DNA of 64,000 bases from JADLCB01 sp964398315 (GCA_964398315.1 CAYNMV010000009.1:36770-100769), one strand, 5' to 3'; positions 18,188-26,793 are shown, counted from the first letter of the stretch. The notes: generated by a model from the sequence alone, not told the origin. Made by a program: numbers and translations.

Positions 18188-18793
18188 TTACTGGCCCCCC
18201 GCGCCATTGCGGGCAAACTCGATCAGGCGGCGACCTTCAGCGTTGTCGCGGCTCAGCTTGCGGTAGGTGATCGGTTCACCTTCGTAGATCGCAGCATCGT
18301 TCAGGTTGGCTTCAATCGCCTTGGCGAAGGCGTCCGCATCGGCCAGGTTCTTGAATGCCTCGGCATCGGGCTTGAGGCCGTGGGCGATGATCCGATCAGC
18401 CTGGATGTCCAGCTTCGCCACGACATAGGCGGGCTTCTGGTCATCATCCAGACCCGGCATCTCGTTCATCGGCAGCAAGGTGATAAAAGGTGTCTGGCCC
18501 ACCTGGGTCAGCCACGCCTTGTGCGATGACTGGGTGCCGGCGGTAAGCTGCTCGCCCGCCTTGGTGTAGGGGTGGAACGACACGAGGTACGCCCGCTCAT
18601 CGAACGCGGCGACGGCAATCACTGTGCCGCTGTCGTCATCGGCCTCCTGGTGCCAGTAGCCGACCAGCCGCTGATCGACCTTGCTGGTTGCCGGATCGCC
18701 CAGCGGCACATCGAAACAGGATGCTGCCAGCAGCACCAGGGAGCAGACGATGACGGTCAGGCATAGTTGGGTAACACGTGGAAGACTGCGCAT
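18188..18793 (-). CDS. Hypothetical lipoprotein
   Basis: 201 aa. The signal sequence ends in the lipobox LLAASC (Cys ~26), so the mature protein should be lipid-anchored. AGGAGG lies 7 bases before the ATG, the best ribosome site in this area. The mature part has alternating hydrophobic strands (GTVIAVAAFDERAYLVSF, KAYVVAKL-like segments) and a charged C-terminus. No known domain recognised. First gene of the minus-strand run that extends to 10316. Confidence 0.7.
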   Translation of the reverse strand: MRSLPRVTQLCLTVIVCSLVLLAASCFDVPLGDPATSKVDQRLVGYWHQEADDDSGTVIAVAAFDERAYLVSFHPYTKAGEQLTAGTQSSHKAWLTQVGQTPFITLLPMNEMPGLDDDQKPAYVVAKLDIQADRIIAHGLKPDAEAFKNLADADAFAKAIEANLNDAAIYEGEPITYRKLSRDNAEGRRLIEFARNGAGGQ

Positions 18794-19003
18794 GAGTTGC
18801 CTCCTTATCTTGATATCCCGGGTGCATCATATCACGGCCGGCAAATCGCCTGTAGGCGCATAGACGCCGAAGCGCGGAAAATGATCCGTGTTCTTCGCAG
18901 CGGTGGCTCGTGCGGATTCATCCCTGGCAGATGGTGATGAAAACGCCCGGTCATATTCACACGCGACAGTCCAGGCCCGCTGCGGATATGCTGAGGCGCA
19001 ACC

Positions 19004-19627
19004 ATGGTGCTGGCACTCCGGCGATTGTTTGCCGCAAGCGACTTCCGCCACCTGGATCCGGGTCGGCTGGTGGATGGCGAGCTTGACCTGGTGCCGCCGG
19101 CCGTGGACCTGGTTGAGGCGGTGATGGCGGCCTGTATGCATCCGCTGACGGTGCGGCAGGAGCCGGAGATGGCCTCAACCACCCGCCAGGAGCTGTTGCA
19201 CCTGATCCAGCTTCATCCGGGCGGCTTGCAGAAAGGCAACCCATTTGGCGCGAGCGTGCCGGGCTACCATTTCTGGATGCGGATCGAAACCCCGGCCGAG
19301 GGGATGAGCATTGCCGGCGGCGTGAGCCTGCGCATCGGCTGGACGAAGGATGTCGAACTGTACTATGGCCATATCGGCTACCACGTGTACCCGCCGTTCC
19401 GTGGCCGCCACTATGCCGAGCGCGCTGTCCGGCTGCTGCTGCCGCTGGCGCGAGCGCATGGCCTCAAGACCCTGTGGATCACGACCAATCCCGACAACCA
19501 CGCCTCCCGGCGCACCTGCGAGCGCCTGGGCGCCACTCTGGTCGAGATTGTGTCGGTCCCCAAGCATCACGCCCTCTATCAGCGCGGCGACCATGCGAAA
19601 TGCCGGTACCGCATCAAGCTGGCCTGA
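19004..19627 (+). CDS. GNAT family N-acetyltransferase
   Basis: 207 aa. The acetyl-CoA binding motif is seen as VYPPFRGRHYAERAVRLLL (~residues 124-142), with the family Arg/Gly loop degenerate but readable, then LWITTNPDNHASRRTCERLGA (in part), the RimJ/L-type motif B. The N-terminal ~60 residues are less family-like. The enzyme would acetylate an amine or N-terminus using acetyl-CoA. Divergent from the lipoprotein gene and convergent with the nuclease gene at 19686. Start uncertain; in-frame ATGs at 19127-19170 would leave a shorter but still complete GNAT core. Confidence 0.75.
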   Translation: MVLALRRLFAASDFRHLDPGRLVDGELDLVPPAVDLVEAVMAACMHPLTVRQEPEMASTTRQELLHLIQLHPGGLQKGNPFGASVPGYHFWMRIETPAEGMSIAGGVSLRIGWTKDVELYYGHIGYHVYPPFRGRHYAERAVRLLLPLARAHGLKTLWITTNPDNHASRRTCERLGATLVEIVSVPKHHALYQRGDHAKCRYRIKLA

Positions 19628-19685
19628 GGCGAGTTGTCCTTCTTCCTGAGGATGAAGAGAGCAGCAGCGTGTGGTTCGTGGCCTG

Positions 19686-20078
19686 CTACGACACCTGGTC
19701 CAGCACATGCTCGGCAACGTAGATCGGGACCATCGTGGCGACGCCCAGTGCGATGGCATCGGAGGGGCGGGAGTCGATCTCAACAAGCTGGCCATCCTGG
19801 CGGATCAGGATACGGGCGAAGAAGATGGCATCTTCGAGATTGTGAATTTCGATGCGCTCGATCTCACCGCCAAGTTGCTCAATCACGCTGGCCAGCAGGT
19901 CATGGGTCAGCGGGCGGGGGGCGGGGATGCCCTTGAGGCGGCGGTCGATCGCATACGCCTCGGCCGAGCCAATAACGATGGGGAAAGTGCGCTCCCCATC
20001 CACTTCCTTCAGGACGATGATCTGCCGATCCTGCATCTCGGAAATGATGATGCGTTGCAGTTCCATCTGGATCGACAT
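19686..20078 (-). CDS. Bifunctional nuclease domain protein (DUF151 family)
   Basis: 130 aa, the whole length of the family domain. Typical segments are ILKEVDGERTFPIVIGSAEA (~19-38), LTHDLLASVIEQLGGEIERI and the C-terminal IDSRPSDAIALGVATMVPIYV. Plant homologues cut RNA and DNA; the bacterial role is poorly known. ATG 20078 has AGGAG 5-6 bases upstream, which fits better than the in-frame ATG at 20102. It stands alone, 187 bases from the divergent sigma factor gene. Confidence 0.85.
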   Translation of the reverse strand: MSIQMELQRIIISEMQDRQIIVLKEVDGERTFPIVIGSAEAYAIDRRLKGIPAPRPLTHDLLASVIEQLGGEIERIEIHNLEDAIFFARILIRQDGQLVEIDSRPSDAIALGVATMVPIYVAEHVLDQVS

Positions 20079-20225
20079 GCGTGCTCCTGGTTCCAGTATC
20101 ACTAGGCTCTGCCTCTATCTATGGCCGGCAGCGCGGTGGTGTCAAGATGCTTCTGAAAGCCGGCGCCGGCAGGCGGCCGATACACAACACTATAGGCCAA
20201 GTCCTCTGCCGTGGCGGGTTTAGGA

Positions 20226-20255
20226 TTGACCAGACACCTTCCAAACGGTCATAAT
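20226..20255 (+). promoter_or_regulatory. Sigma-70-type promoter before the extended sigma factor gene
   Basis: TTGACC at 20226-20231 and CATAAT at 20250-20255 with an 18-base spacer. Transcription would begin near 20262, only four bases before the ATG at 20266, which implies a leaderless or near-leaderless mRNA. Prediction from consensus only. Confidence 0.5.
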
Positions 20256-20265
20256 TCAGGTAGAC

Positions 20266-21915
20266 ATGCCGAAGTTCCGGATCAGCACCCTTGGTGAGTT
20301 GGCAGCACAGATGCGGTTTACGCCGCAGGAAACCCGTGCTGCACAGTTGAATGCCGCCGAGGACCTGCTGTTCCAGATCGACCCCGCCAAGGCCTATCCG
20401 GCCGACTACATCACCTTCAAGATCACCGGCTATCACCCGAAACAGGCGACGACCGACCTGTTCACCGGTCTGGCACTTCAGCATGACCTGGGGCTGTTGA
20501 TTGAGCAGGTAAGCGATTCGCTGGACATACGCACCACCGACCTGTCCGAGCCGGTCCTGCAGATTGATGATGTCTGCGAGCGGTTCAACGTCACCAGCAA
20601 GACCATCCAGCGCTGGCGGCGCAAGGGGTTGCCCGGGCGGCGGTTTATCTTCCCCGATGGCAAGCGCCGGGTCGGGTTCCTGCTGCACAGCGTCGAGCGC
20701 TTCTTTGCCCTCAACCATGATCAGGTGCAGCGCGGCGGCAATTTCTCGCAAGTGGGCGAGGAGGAACGGCAGGCAATCCTGCGTCGCGCGCGGCTCCTGG
20801 CGATTGAGTGCCGCTGCTGCGAGCAGGAAATTGCCCGCCGAATTGCCCGCAAGCTCAATCGCTCGCCGGTGACCGTGCTGCACACCATCCGCAAGCATGA
20901 TGCGGAGAACCCGGAGCAGGCGATTTTCCCGCATGCCGCCCCGGAGATCACCGCCGCCGAGCGAATGCGCATCCTGCGCGGGTACCGGCGGGGGGCGTCG
21001 CTGGCCATGCTGGCCCGTCAGCTTGACCGCCCGCGCAGTGCCATCTACCGGGTGCTGCTGGATGAGCGGGTCGAGCGCCTGAGCAAGAAAAAGATACGCT
21101 TTATCGATGATCCGCTGCTGCATGGCGAGGGGGCAGAGGCGGCCATCAATGCGATCCTCAATCAGCAGCCACTGCTGGCCAGTGATCAACCGGCCGAAGA
21201 GCTGCGCGTGCCGCGCGATCTGCCGCCTTACCTGGCGGAGTTGTACCGCACCCCGCTGCTTACCCCCACGCAGGAACGCGGCCTGTTCCTCCAGCTCAAC
21301 TACCGCAAATATCAGTTCATCCAGGCCCGCCGGCGGCTCGATCCGCAGTTTGCCCGGGCACGCGACCTGGCGCTGCTGGAGGACCTGCTCCGCTGGGTGC
21401 ACGAAACCCGCAACCGGATCGTGCAGGCAAACCTGCGGCTGGTTGTGAGCGTGGCCCGCAAGCATCTGCGGCCGGGGCTGCAGTTGATGGAGCTGATTTC
21501 CGAAGGCAATCTCGTGCTCATGCGGGCGGTCGATGGATTCAACGTCGGCAAGGGCAACCGCTTCAGCACCTACGCGACACTGGCCCTGATGAAGGGATTT
21601 GCCCGCAGTGTGCCGCAGATGCAGCAGCGCAACAGGGTGCTGGCGGGCGATGATGCCGTCCTGGCGACACTGCCGGATACCACGGCACCAGTCCCCGGCC
21701 GTGCCCTCACGGCACGCGATGAGTTACGGCGGCTGCTGATGCCCCTCGATGCCCGCGAGCGCGATGTCCTGCTGGCCCATTGGGGGGTGGGGGATCGGCA
21801 GGCCAGTTACGATGAACTGGGCGAGCAACTCGGTCTGTCCCGCCAGCGCATCCGCCAGATCGAACAGGGGGCCCTGCGGAAATTGCGCGCCCTGGCCCAA
21901 TCGGAACCCCAGTAA
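20266..21915 (+). CDS. Sigma-70 family factor with N-terminal helix-turn-helix extension
   Basis: 549 aa. Residues ~95-150 contain DDVCERFNVTSKTIQRWRRKGLP, a MerR/excisionase-type helix-turn-helix with a wing. Two further HTH-like segments follow (EQEIARRIARKLNRSPVTVL ~185-205; SLAMLARQLDRPRSAIYRV ~245-263). The sigma part begins near 320 with DLPPYLAELYRTPLLT (region 1.2). Region 2 reads ANLRLVVSVARKHLRPGLQLMELISEGN. Region 2.3-2.4 is GNRFSTYATLALMKGFARSVP, where primary factors have WWIRQAI. Region 3 is essentially absent. Region 4 (ASYDELGEQLGLSRQRIRQIEQGALRKLR) is canonical. It should direct RNA polymerase to a -35-dependent promoter set. Confidence 0.85.
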   Translation: MPKFRISTLGELAAQMRFTPQETRAAQLNAAEDLLFQIDPAKAYPADYITFKITGYHPKQATTDLFTGLALQHDLGLLIEQVSDSLDIRTTDLSEPVLQIDDVCERFNVTSKTIQRWRRKGLPGRRFIFPDGKRRVGFLLHSVERFFALNHDQVQRGGNFSQVGEEERQAILRRARLLAIECRCCEQEIARRIARKLNRSPVTVLHTIRKHDAENPEQAIFPHAAPEITAAERMRILRGYRRGASLAMLARQLDRPRSAIYRVLLDERVERLSKKKIRFIDDPLLHGEGAEAAINAILNQQPLLASDQPAEELRVPRDLPPYLAELYRTPLLTPTQERGLFLQLNYRKYQFIQARRRLDPQFARARDLALLEDLLRWVHETRNRIVQANLRLVVSVARKHLRPGLQLMELISEGNLVLMRAVDGFNVGKGNRFSTYATLALMKGFARSVPQMQQRNRVLAGDDAVLATLPDTTAPVPGRALTARDELRRLLMPLDARERDVLLAHWGVGDRQASYDELGEQLGLSRQRIRQIEQGALRKLRALAQSEPQ

Positions 21916-21990
21916 GCGTCCGCCGGATTCGGCCGCTGTCCACCGGGCGGAAATGTACCATTCAGGGAAGTGGACGAAGGTAGAGACTCA

Positions 21991-22004
21991 CCACGCCGGC
22001 GTGG
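21991..22004. other. Perfect 14-bp palindrome
   Basis: CCACGCCGGCGTGG, about 75 bases after the sigma factor stop. Flanking bases (ACTCA/GGTGTG) extend weak pairing. No T-run follows. Either a weak terminator of the sigma gene or a protein-binding dyad upstream of the next gene. Confidence 0.4.
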
Positions 22005-22261
22005 GGTGTGTCTAGTCTGGCTGAGAAAGGGGCACTCTGGCTCGCCAGCGCTTGGGATGCACGAAGACTCACGCCATTCGCGACAGGATGCCGATCTTCT
22101 CATGGGACGGCGTCTTATCGGACGTTGACCGGCATGAAAGCCGGCCGGCCGTCTGGACGCCGCCCACCGCTTGCCCATAATGTAAAATCGGGCAACCGAA
22201 GCGGGCTGAGCCGTTAAGCAGGATCGTCCGTTTACCAACAGGGCACGAATTTCGTGATGAA

Positions 22262-22329
22262 CCTTCCCATCGGCGGGGACGTCAGACTGGATGGGAAGGG
22301 GCAGGACAGCCAGAAACCTGGGAAGGACC
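22262..22329 (+). promoter_or_regulatory. Structured leader with two alternative pairings at the ribosome site
   Basis: CCTTCCCATC (22262-22271) pairs perfectly with GATGGGAAGG (22290-22299). The eight bases TGGGAAGG occur again at 22319-22326, which is the ribosome binding site of the gene at 22330. The single CCTTCCCA can therefore pair with either copy, but not both. One fold frees the ribosome site and the other hides it. This is the layout of a translational switch; no ligand domain was recognised. Confidence 0.4.
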
Positions 22330-23802
22330 ATGAGCCGGACCATCGACTCCCCCAACGACTTCCAGAGCTTCCACGATGAATCGTCGCCTGCCCGCCAGGT
22401 GCAGGAGACGTTGCGCGGCAAGACGGTCTGCCCGTTCTGCGGCGCTGTGGCTGAGTCCGGCGACGGTGCTTGTGCCCGCTGCACGATGGAAAACTCGCCC
22501 CTCACCCGCCAGGCCACCCGTGCCCGGCTGGGGCCGTGGTACGTGCTGCAATCGCGCAATCCCTCTGCCCCGGGCATGAAGTACAGCGTCCTGCTGGCGC
22601 TGGTGAAAAAGGGGCAGATCACGCCCCGCTCGATTGTCCGCGGCCCGACCACCAACCAGTTTTGGCGATTTGCTGCCAAAGTCCGCGGCGTCAGCCGCGA
22701 GTTCGGGATCTGTTGGGGGTGTGGGCAGGATATTGAGCCCACCACCAGTGTCTGCCCGCACTGCCAGCGGAACCAGGAGCCCCCGGCTCAGCCGGACCAG
22801 TTGCTGGACAGCCGCCAGCCGTTGAACCAGGTGTTGCCGGTGCGCCGGGAGGTCCGTCCATCCTTCAAACCCGATCCCCGCGAGGCCGCGGCACAGGAGA
22901 CGATGCATCCGCAGCGCCAGCGCGTGCAGTTGCCGGCTCCGCAGCGCGAGCCGACGCTGGAGGAGTTGACTGAGCAGGAATTCGCCGAGCAGCGGATGAT
23001 GATGCAGAATCGCCGGCTGCCTTCGCGTCAGCCGGTGCTGCCGCAAACGAATCTGGCCGCCGGGCCGGTGCCGGCTTTCCGCGATATGGAGCCGCAGCAG
23101 CCCCTGGGCAAGATTCTGCTGTTGCTGGGGCTGATGGCCTGCTTCACTGTTGCGGGCTGGCTATACGTCGATATCAATTCCCGGCAGAAGTTCTTCACTT
23201 GGGTGCAGACCACGTGGAATGACTTGATGCACGGCGATGCGGCCGTCACGCCTGAGGTTGCTGGCGAGCGCTCCGCACTGAAGGGCGAGAAGATCGTTTT
23301 AGACCCTCCGCCGCAGATCCGTCAGGAAGAGCCGGCGGTTCCCGCACCCGCGCCTTCGGCTCCGGAGGCCGTTGCTCAGGTTGAGCCGGTTCTGCCCAGC
23401 GAGCCAGAGCCGCTGGCGGTTGCGCCCGCCGCGCAGGCACCAGACCAGCCGGCCGCGCCCGCTGATCCTCCAGCCGCGCTGGTTCAGGCTTTGCCGCCGC
23501 AGGTGCGGGTTGCGGTGGGGGCTGGCCCGGAGGCTTCCCGCCAGCAGCAGCCGCGCATCGAGGTTCAGCCGCAGGTTGCCCCTGAGCGCACCACCGGCGC
23601 GGCGGTTGATGTGTCGATTACCGATCCCGATGAATTGATCAGTCTTTCGCGCAAGCTCTGGCGGCAGGCCATCGACGCCGAGGCTCGCGGTGAATGGGCC
23701 GAGGCGGTTAGCCTTTACGAGCAGATCAAGCGTCTGCCCGCAGCCGCCTGGCCGAGCGGGATCGACATTCGTCTGAATGACGCCCGCCGCCGGGCGCAGT
23801 AG
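22330..23802 (+). CDS. Zinc-ribbon membrane protein with GYF-like segment
   Basis: 490 aa. Residues ~30-55 hold a zinc ribbon (CPFCGA...CARC). Then GPWYVLQ and LLALVKKGQITPRSIVRGPTTNQFWRFA (in part) resemble a GYF_2-type module. A second ribbon follows (CWGCGQDI...CPHCQRN, ~140-160). A Gln/Pro/Arg-rich linker leads to one transmembrane helix (~258-278, LGKILLLLGLMACFTVAGWLY). The remainder is Pro/Ala/Gln-rich and ends in a short helical unit (ISLSRKLWRQAIDAEARGEWAEAVSLYEQIK, in part TPR-like). ATG 22330 follows GGGAAGGACC. Probably an envelope-spanning scaffold with a cytoplasmic zinc head; function unknown. Confidence 0.7.
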   Translation: MSRTIDSPNDFQSFHDESSPARQVQETLRGKTVCPFCGAVAESGDGACARCTMENSPLTRQATRARLGPWYVLQSRNPSAPGMKYSVLLALVKKGQITPRSIVRGPTTNQFWRFAAKVRGVSREFGICWGCGQDIEPTTSVCPHCQRNQEPPAQPDQLLDSRQPLNQVLPVRREVRPSFKPDPREAAAQETMHPQRQRVQLPAPQREPTLEELTEQEFAEQRMMMQNRRLPSRQPVLPQTNLAAGPVPAFRDMEPQQPLGKILLLLGLMACFTVAGWLYVDINSRQKFFTWVQTTWNDLMHGDAAVTPEVAGERSALKGEKIVLDPPPQIRQEEPAVPAPAPSAPEAVAQVEPVLPSEPEPLAVAPAAQAPDQPAAPADPPAALVQALPPQVRVAVGAGPEASRQQQPRIEVQPQVAPERTTGAAVDVSITDPDELISLSRKLWRQAIDAEARGEWAEAVSLYEQIKRLPAAAWPSGIDIRLNDARRRAQ

Positions 23803-23829
23803 ACGAGGCGACAAAAAACAGGAAGTAAT

Positions 23830-23858
23830 GCTCCGGGTCCAGGGCCCGGGGCTTTTTT
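23830..23858 (+). terminator. Rho-independent terminator
   Basis: GCTCCGGG (23830-23837) pairs with CCCGGGGC (23845-23852), one G-T pair, followed by TTTTTT (23853-23858). It lies 28 bases after the zinc-ribbon protein gene and is textbook in form. Confidence 0.85.
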
Positions 23859-23982
23859 CATGGCCCGATCGGATCGCTGGATGGGTCGCGTGCCAGTGCC
23901 AGGTTTAGGCCGGCGCGCACTGTCCGTGTCCGTGCCAGAGGCTGCATGAGGCGGCAGTACGACCACGTGGTGGCCGGCTGAG

Positions 23983-24447
23983 TTACGCCATCGGACGGCC
24001 AAAGTGCGCGATTTCCGGTTGGGCGATCCGGCGGTAGTCCGCCAGGCGCATCGTCACCGCCGAATCGTGCGTGCCGGCCTGGAAGGTGACGCGATCATCG
24101 TTCAGCAGCGAGCTGTCCATGATCGTCGGCAGCCCGTACAGCCGCCCGATGGGTGGCTCGGCGCCAAGCTCGCAGTCGGCAAAGGCGTTCTGCAGCTCTT
24201 CTTCCGAGACGATGCGCACGTGATCGACCTCGAGCTGACGTCTCAGCTCCTCGAGATCGATGCGGTGGCTAGCCGGGAGAGCGCAGATCATGTACTGGCC
24301 GTCGGCCTCAACCACGACAGGCTTGATCACCTGGATCCCCGGCACGTGCTCGACGGCGGCCAGTGTCTGGGCGGTGTAAGCCTGCGGGTGATACGAAACA
24401 TGATAGGGCACGCCGTGTTCGTCGAGGTAGGACATCAGGTTCATCAT
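23983..24447 (-). CDS. YbaK/EbsC-type aminoacyl-tRNA deacylase
   Basis: 154 aa, standard family length. VPYHVSYHPQAYTAQTLAAVEHVPG (in part, ~13-37) and QVIKPVVVEADGQYMICALPASHRIDLEEL (in part) hold the conserved Lys and Ala/Pro residues of the editing site. EPPIGRLYGLPTIMDSSLL is the GxxxP-type closing motif. Such proteins hydrolyse mischarged tRNA (for example Cys- or Ala-tRNAPro) in trans. Divergent from glutamate dehydrogenase across 236 bases. Confidence 0.85.
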   Translation of the reverse strand: MMNLMSYLDEHGVPYHVSYHPQAYTAQTLAAVEHVPGIQVIKPVVVEADGQYMICALPASHRIDLEELRRQLEVDHVRIVSEEELQNAFADCELGAEPPIGRLYGLPTIMDSSLLNDDRVTFQAGTHDSAVTMRLADYRRIAQPEIAHFGRPMA

Positions 24448-24683
24448 CTGGCCTCCGTGACGTTAAGGGTGTCGGCCCCCTGCATTAACTGTAGACCGCT
24501 TTTGAGGCGCTTCAACGAAAATTTCCACGTAGCAGGCGAGCTGGAGCGCAGCACGCATCGCATCCGCCGCATGTGGATTGGATGTTGATCAGGCCGTTGG
24601 CCACCGTGGCACGGCCCATCACTGTCCCCGGTGATGATTCAGGACTAGGATGAGGGGAATTCGTACTCTTTTTTGGAGAAATC

Positions 24684-25985
24684 ATGCATGCTATGCCGCC
24701 GTTGGCGACCAACGCAACGAACGCTGAGATGATCTGGACCGCCTCGCCCGCCTGGCAGCGCACACTACTCAATTTCACCCGTACGGCCGAGCTGCTCAAC
24801 CTGGACCCTAACGTTGCTGCCCGCCTCTCGCGGCCTGAGCGGGTTCTGATCGTCTCAATTCCCATCCGCACGGACAGCGGAGCGGTAAAGGTGTTCACCG
24901 GCTACCGCGTGCAGCACAACGATTCGCGCGGGCCTTACAAGGGCGGGATCCGTTTCGCGCCGGATGTGGACCTGGGAGAGGTCTGCTCGATGGCGATGCA
25001 AATGACGTGGAAGACCGCCCTGATTGGCCTGCCGCTGGGTGGCGCCAAGGGAGGCGTAACCGTTGATCCGACCACGCTCAGCTATCGCGAGATCCAGGAG
25101 CTGACCCGCCGTTATACCGCCGAGATCATGCCGATCATCGGCCCCAAGGTGGATATCCCGGCCCCGGACATGGGCACCAACGAGCGGCACATGGCGTGGA
25201 TCATGGACACGTATGCGGCCCGGGTGGGCCATGCAGCGCCCGGCATAGTGACCGGCAAGCCGGTGAGCGTGGGTGGATCGCTGCTCCGCCGTGAAGCGAC
25301 CGGGCGCGGGGTGGTCTACAACATCGAAGAAGCATGCCGGCACAAGGGCATGAACCTTAAGGGACTGCGCTTTGCGGTCCACGGCTTTGGCAACGTGGGG
25401 AGCGTGGCTGCGCTGGAGATGGTGCGGCGTGGCGCGATCTGCGTGGCCGCCGCCGATGTGCATGGCGCGCTGATCGACCCCGCGGGGCTGGATGTCGAGG
25501 CCATGGTGGCGCATGCCAGGGAGCACGGCTCGCTGCTGGGGTACGGTGACAGCTCGCGCATCCCCGACCCGCTCGAGGCGCTGTACGTGCCCTGCGAAGT
25601 GCTGATCCCCGCCGCCCAGGGAAGCGTGATCACCGGTGAAAACGTCAACAGGATCCAGTGTCAAATCCTGGCCGAAGCCGCCAACGCGCCGACGATGGTG
25701 GAGGCCGATGAGGTACTGGAGCAGAACGGCGTATTCATCATCCCTGACATCCTCTGCAACGCTGGCGGTGTGACGGTCAGTTACTTTGAATGGGTGCAGG
25801 GCGGCATGCACTTTTTCTGGAGCGCCGAGGAGATCGACTCGCGCCTCAGCCATCTGCTGAAAAAGGCATTTGCCGCGATGATCGCCGAAAGCGATCGGTT
25901 GAACGTCTCGCCGCGCAAGGCTGCGCTGGCACTGGCAGTTCGCACGGTCGATGAGGTGATGCGCAGCCGCGGCCTCTATGCGTGA
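24684..25985 (+). CDS. gdhA: Glutamate dehydrogenase
   Basis: 433 aa, the length of hexameric bacterial/archaeal enzymes. GYRVQHNDSRGPYKGGIRF (~74-92) and GLPLGGAKGGVTVDP (~113-127) contain the substrate lysines. VDIPAPDMGTNERHMAWI holds the catalytic Asp, and VHGFGNVGSVAA (~232-243) is the dinucleotide loop. It interconverts glutamate and 2-oxoglutarate plus ammonia in the cytoplasm. The loop and Asp at the end of the following strand (AAADVHG) suit NAD. Ribosome site TTGGAGAA precedes ATG 24684. Confidence 0.92.
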   Translation: MHAMPPLATNATNAEMIWTASPAWQRTLLNFTRTAELLNLDPNVAARLSRPERVLIVSIPIRTDSGAVKVFTGYRVQHNDSRGPYKGGIRFAPDVDLGEVCSMAMQMTWKTALIGLPLGGAKGGVTVDPTTLSYREIQELTRRYTAEIMPIIGPKVDIPAPDMGTNERHMAWIMDTYAARVGHAAPGIVTGKPVSVGGSLLRREATGRGVVYNIEEACRHKGMNLKGLRFAVHGFGNVGSVAALEMVRRGAICVAAADVHGALIDPAGLDVEAMVAHAREHGSLLGYGDSSRIPDPLEALYVPCEVLIPAAQGSVITGENVNRIQCQILAEAANAPTMVEADEVLEQNGVFIIPDILCNAGGVTVSYFEWVQGGMHFFWSAEEIDSRLSHLLKKAFAAMIAESDRLNVSPRKAALALAVRTVDEVMRSRGLYA

Positions 25986-26012
25986 TCCGTGAAGGGCCAC
26001 CGAGGCGCACAT

Positions 26013-26048
26013 GGCTCCCTCTCTTTTGTCCTCAGAGGAGAGGGAGCC
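26013..26048 (+). terminator. Hairpin after glutamate dehydrogenase
   Basis: GGCTCCCTCTC (26013-26023) and GAGAGGGAGCC (26038-26048) are perfect 11-base complements, 28 bases after the gdhA stop. No T-run follows. Likely transcript end or barrier before the next gene at 26089. Confidence 0.6.
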
Positions 26049-26088
26049 GTGGCGGCCATCAGTGTGGGCCATGATGTCAGCATGAGCC

Positions 26089-26793
26089 ATGACGATTGAT
26101 GAACAGACATTCATCCGCGCCCGGAAGCTGGATGCCGCCGCCGTGGAGCGGTTGCTGGGGACGTATTACCCGACGGTCCACCGGCTGGCCTGGGCGCTGA
26201 CAGGGCGGGAAGAGGCGGGGCGCAAGGTGGAACGCACGATCATGCGCCGTGGCCTGGACCGCATGCAGGGTTGGCGCAGCGCTGACCAGCCGGCACGCTG
26301 GTTCCATCACCATACCGTCTTGCTGACCCGCCGCTTCGCCAGCCTTGACCCGACGCCGGCTGATGATGTGCTGGTGCGGACGGCGGAGAATCCGTCGCCA
26401 CAGTACGTGGCGTTCGTGCGCGCCCTGCGCAAGCTGGCCCACCAGCCGCGCGAAGCCATCCTGCTGGCACATGCCGAGAAACTCAACCCGCGTGAGCTGG
26501 CGGTGGCAATGGATTGCAGTACCGAGGCCGCGGCCAATCACCTGGCCAACGCCCGCCGCGAGTTGGCTGCGGTGGTGGGAGCAGAGTTGAACGTGCTGCT
26601 GGCGCAGCTTGAGCAGGTGTACCAGCGCCTGACGCCTGATGAACACCTGGCGCTGCCCATGGTGAAGAAGCTGAGCCGCCGGTTCATCTGGCCGCGACGA
26701 CTGTGGCGCTGGATTCGCACCCTGATCACCATCGGCCTGCTGCTGGCCGTGGCGTGGCTGGTATGGCAATACCGGTCACTGATCGATTGGTGA
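26089..26793 (+). CDS. ECF-type sigma factor-like protein with C-terminal membrane anchor
   Basis: 234 aa. Residues ~20-85 resemble ECF region 2 (LLGTYYPTVHRLAWALTGREE) but the usual DxxQE segment is replaced by VERTIM. Residues ~105-160 fit region 4 (ALRKLAHQPREAILLAHAEKLNPRELAVAM, in part, then DCSTEAAANHLANARREL). After a helical linker there is a basic stretch (RRFIWPRRLWRWIR) and one hydrophobic helix (TLITIGLLLAVAWLVW, ~212-228). An ECF-like protein tethered to the membrane could be held inactive or serve a regulatory role. No anti-sigma gene is adjacent. Confidence 0.65.
   Translation: MTIDEQTFIRARKLDAAAVERLLGTYYPTVHRLAWALTGREEAGRKVERTIMRRGLDRMQGWRSADQPARWFHHHTVLLTRRFASLDPTPADDVLVRTAENPSPQYVAFVRALRKLAHQPREAILLAHAEKLNPRELAVAMDCSTEAAANHLANARRELAAVVGAELNVLLAQLEQVYQRLTPDEHLALPMVKKLSRRFIWPRRLWRWIRTLITIGLLLAVAWLVWQYRSLIDW

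Noticed and set aside
20119..21465. Open frame antisense to the sigma factor
   Set aside because: Gln/Leu/Ala-rich shadow; the sigma factor is unambiguous.
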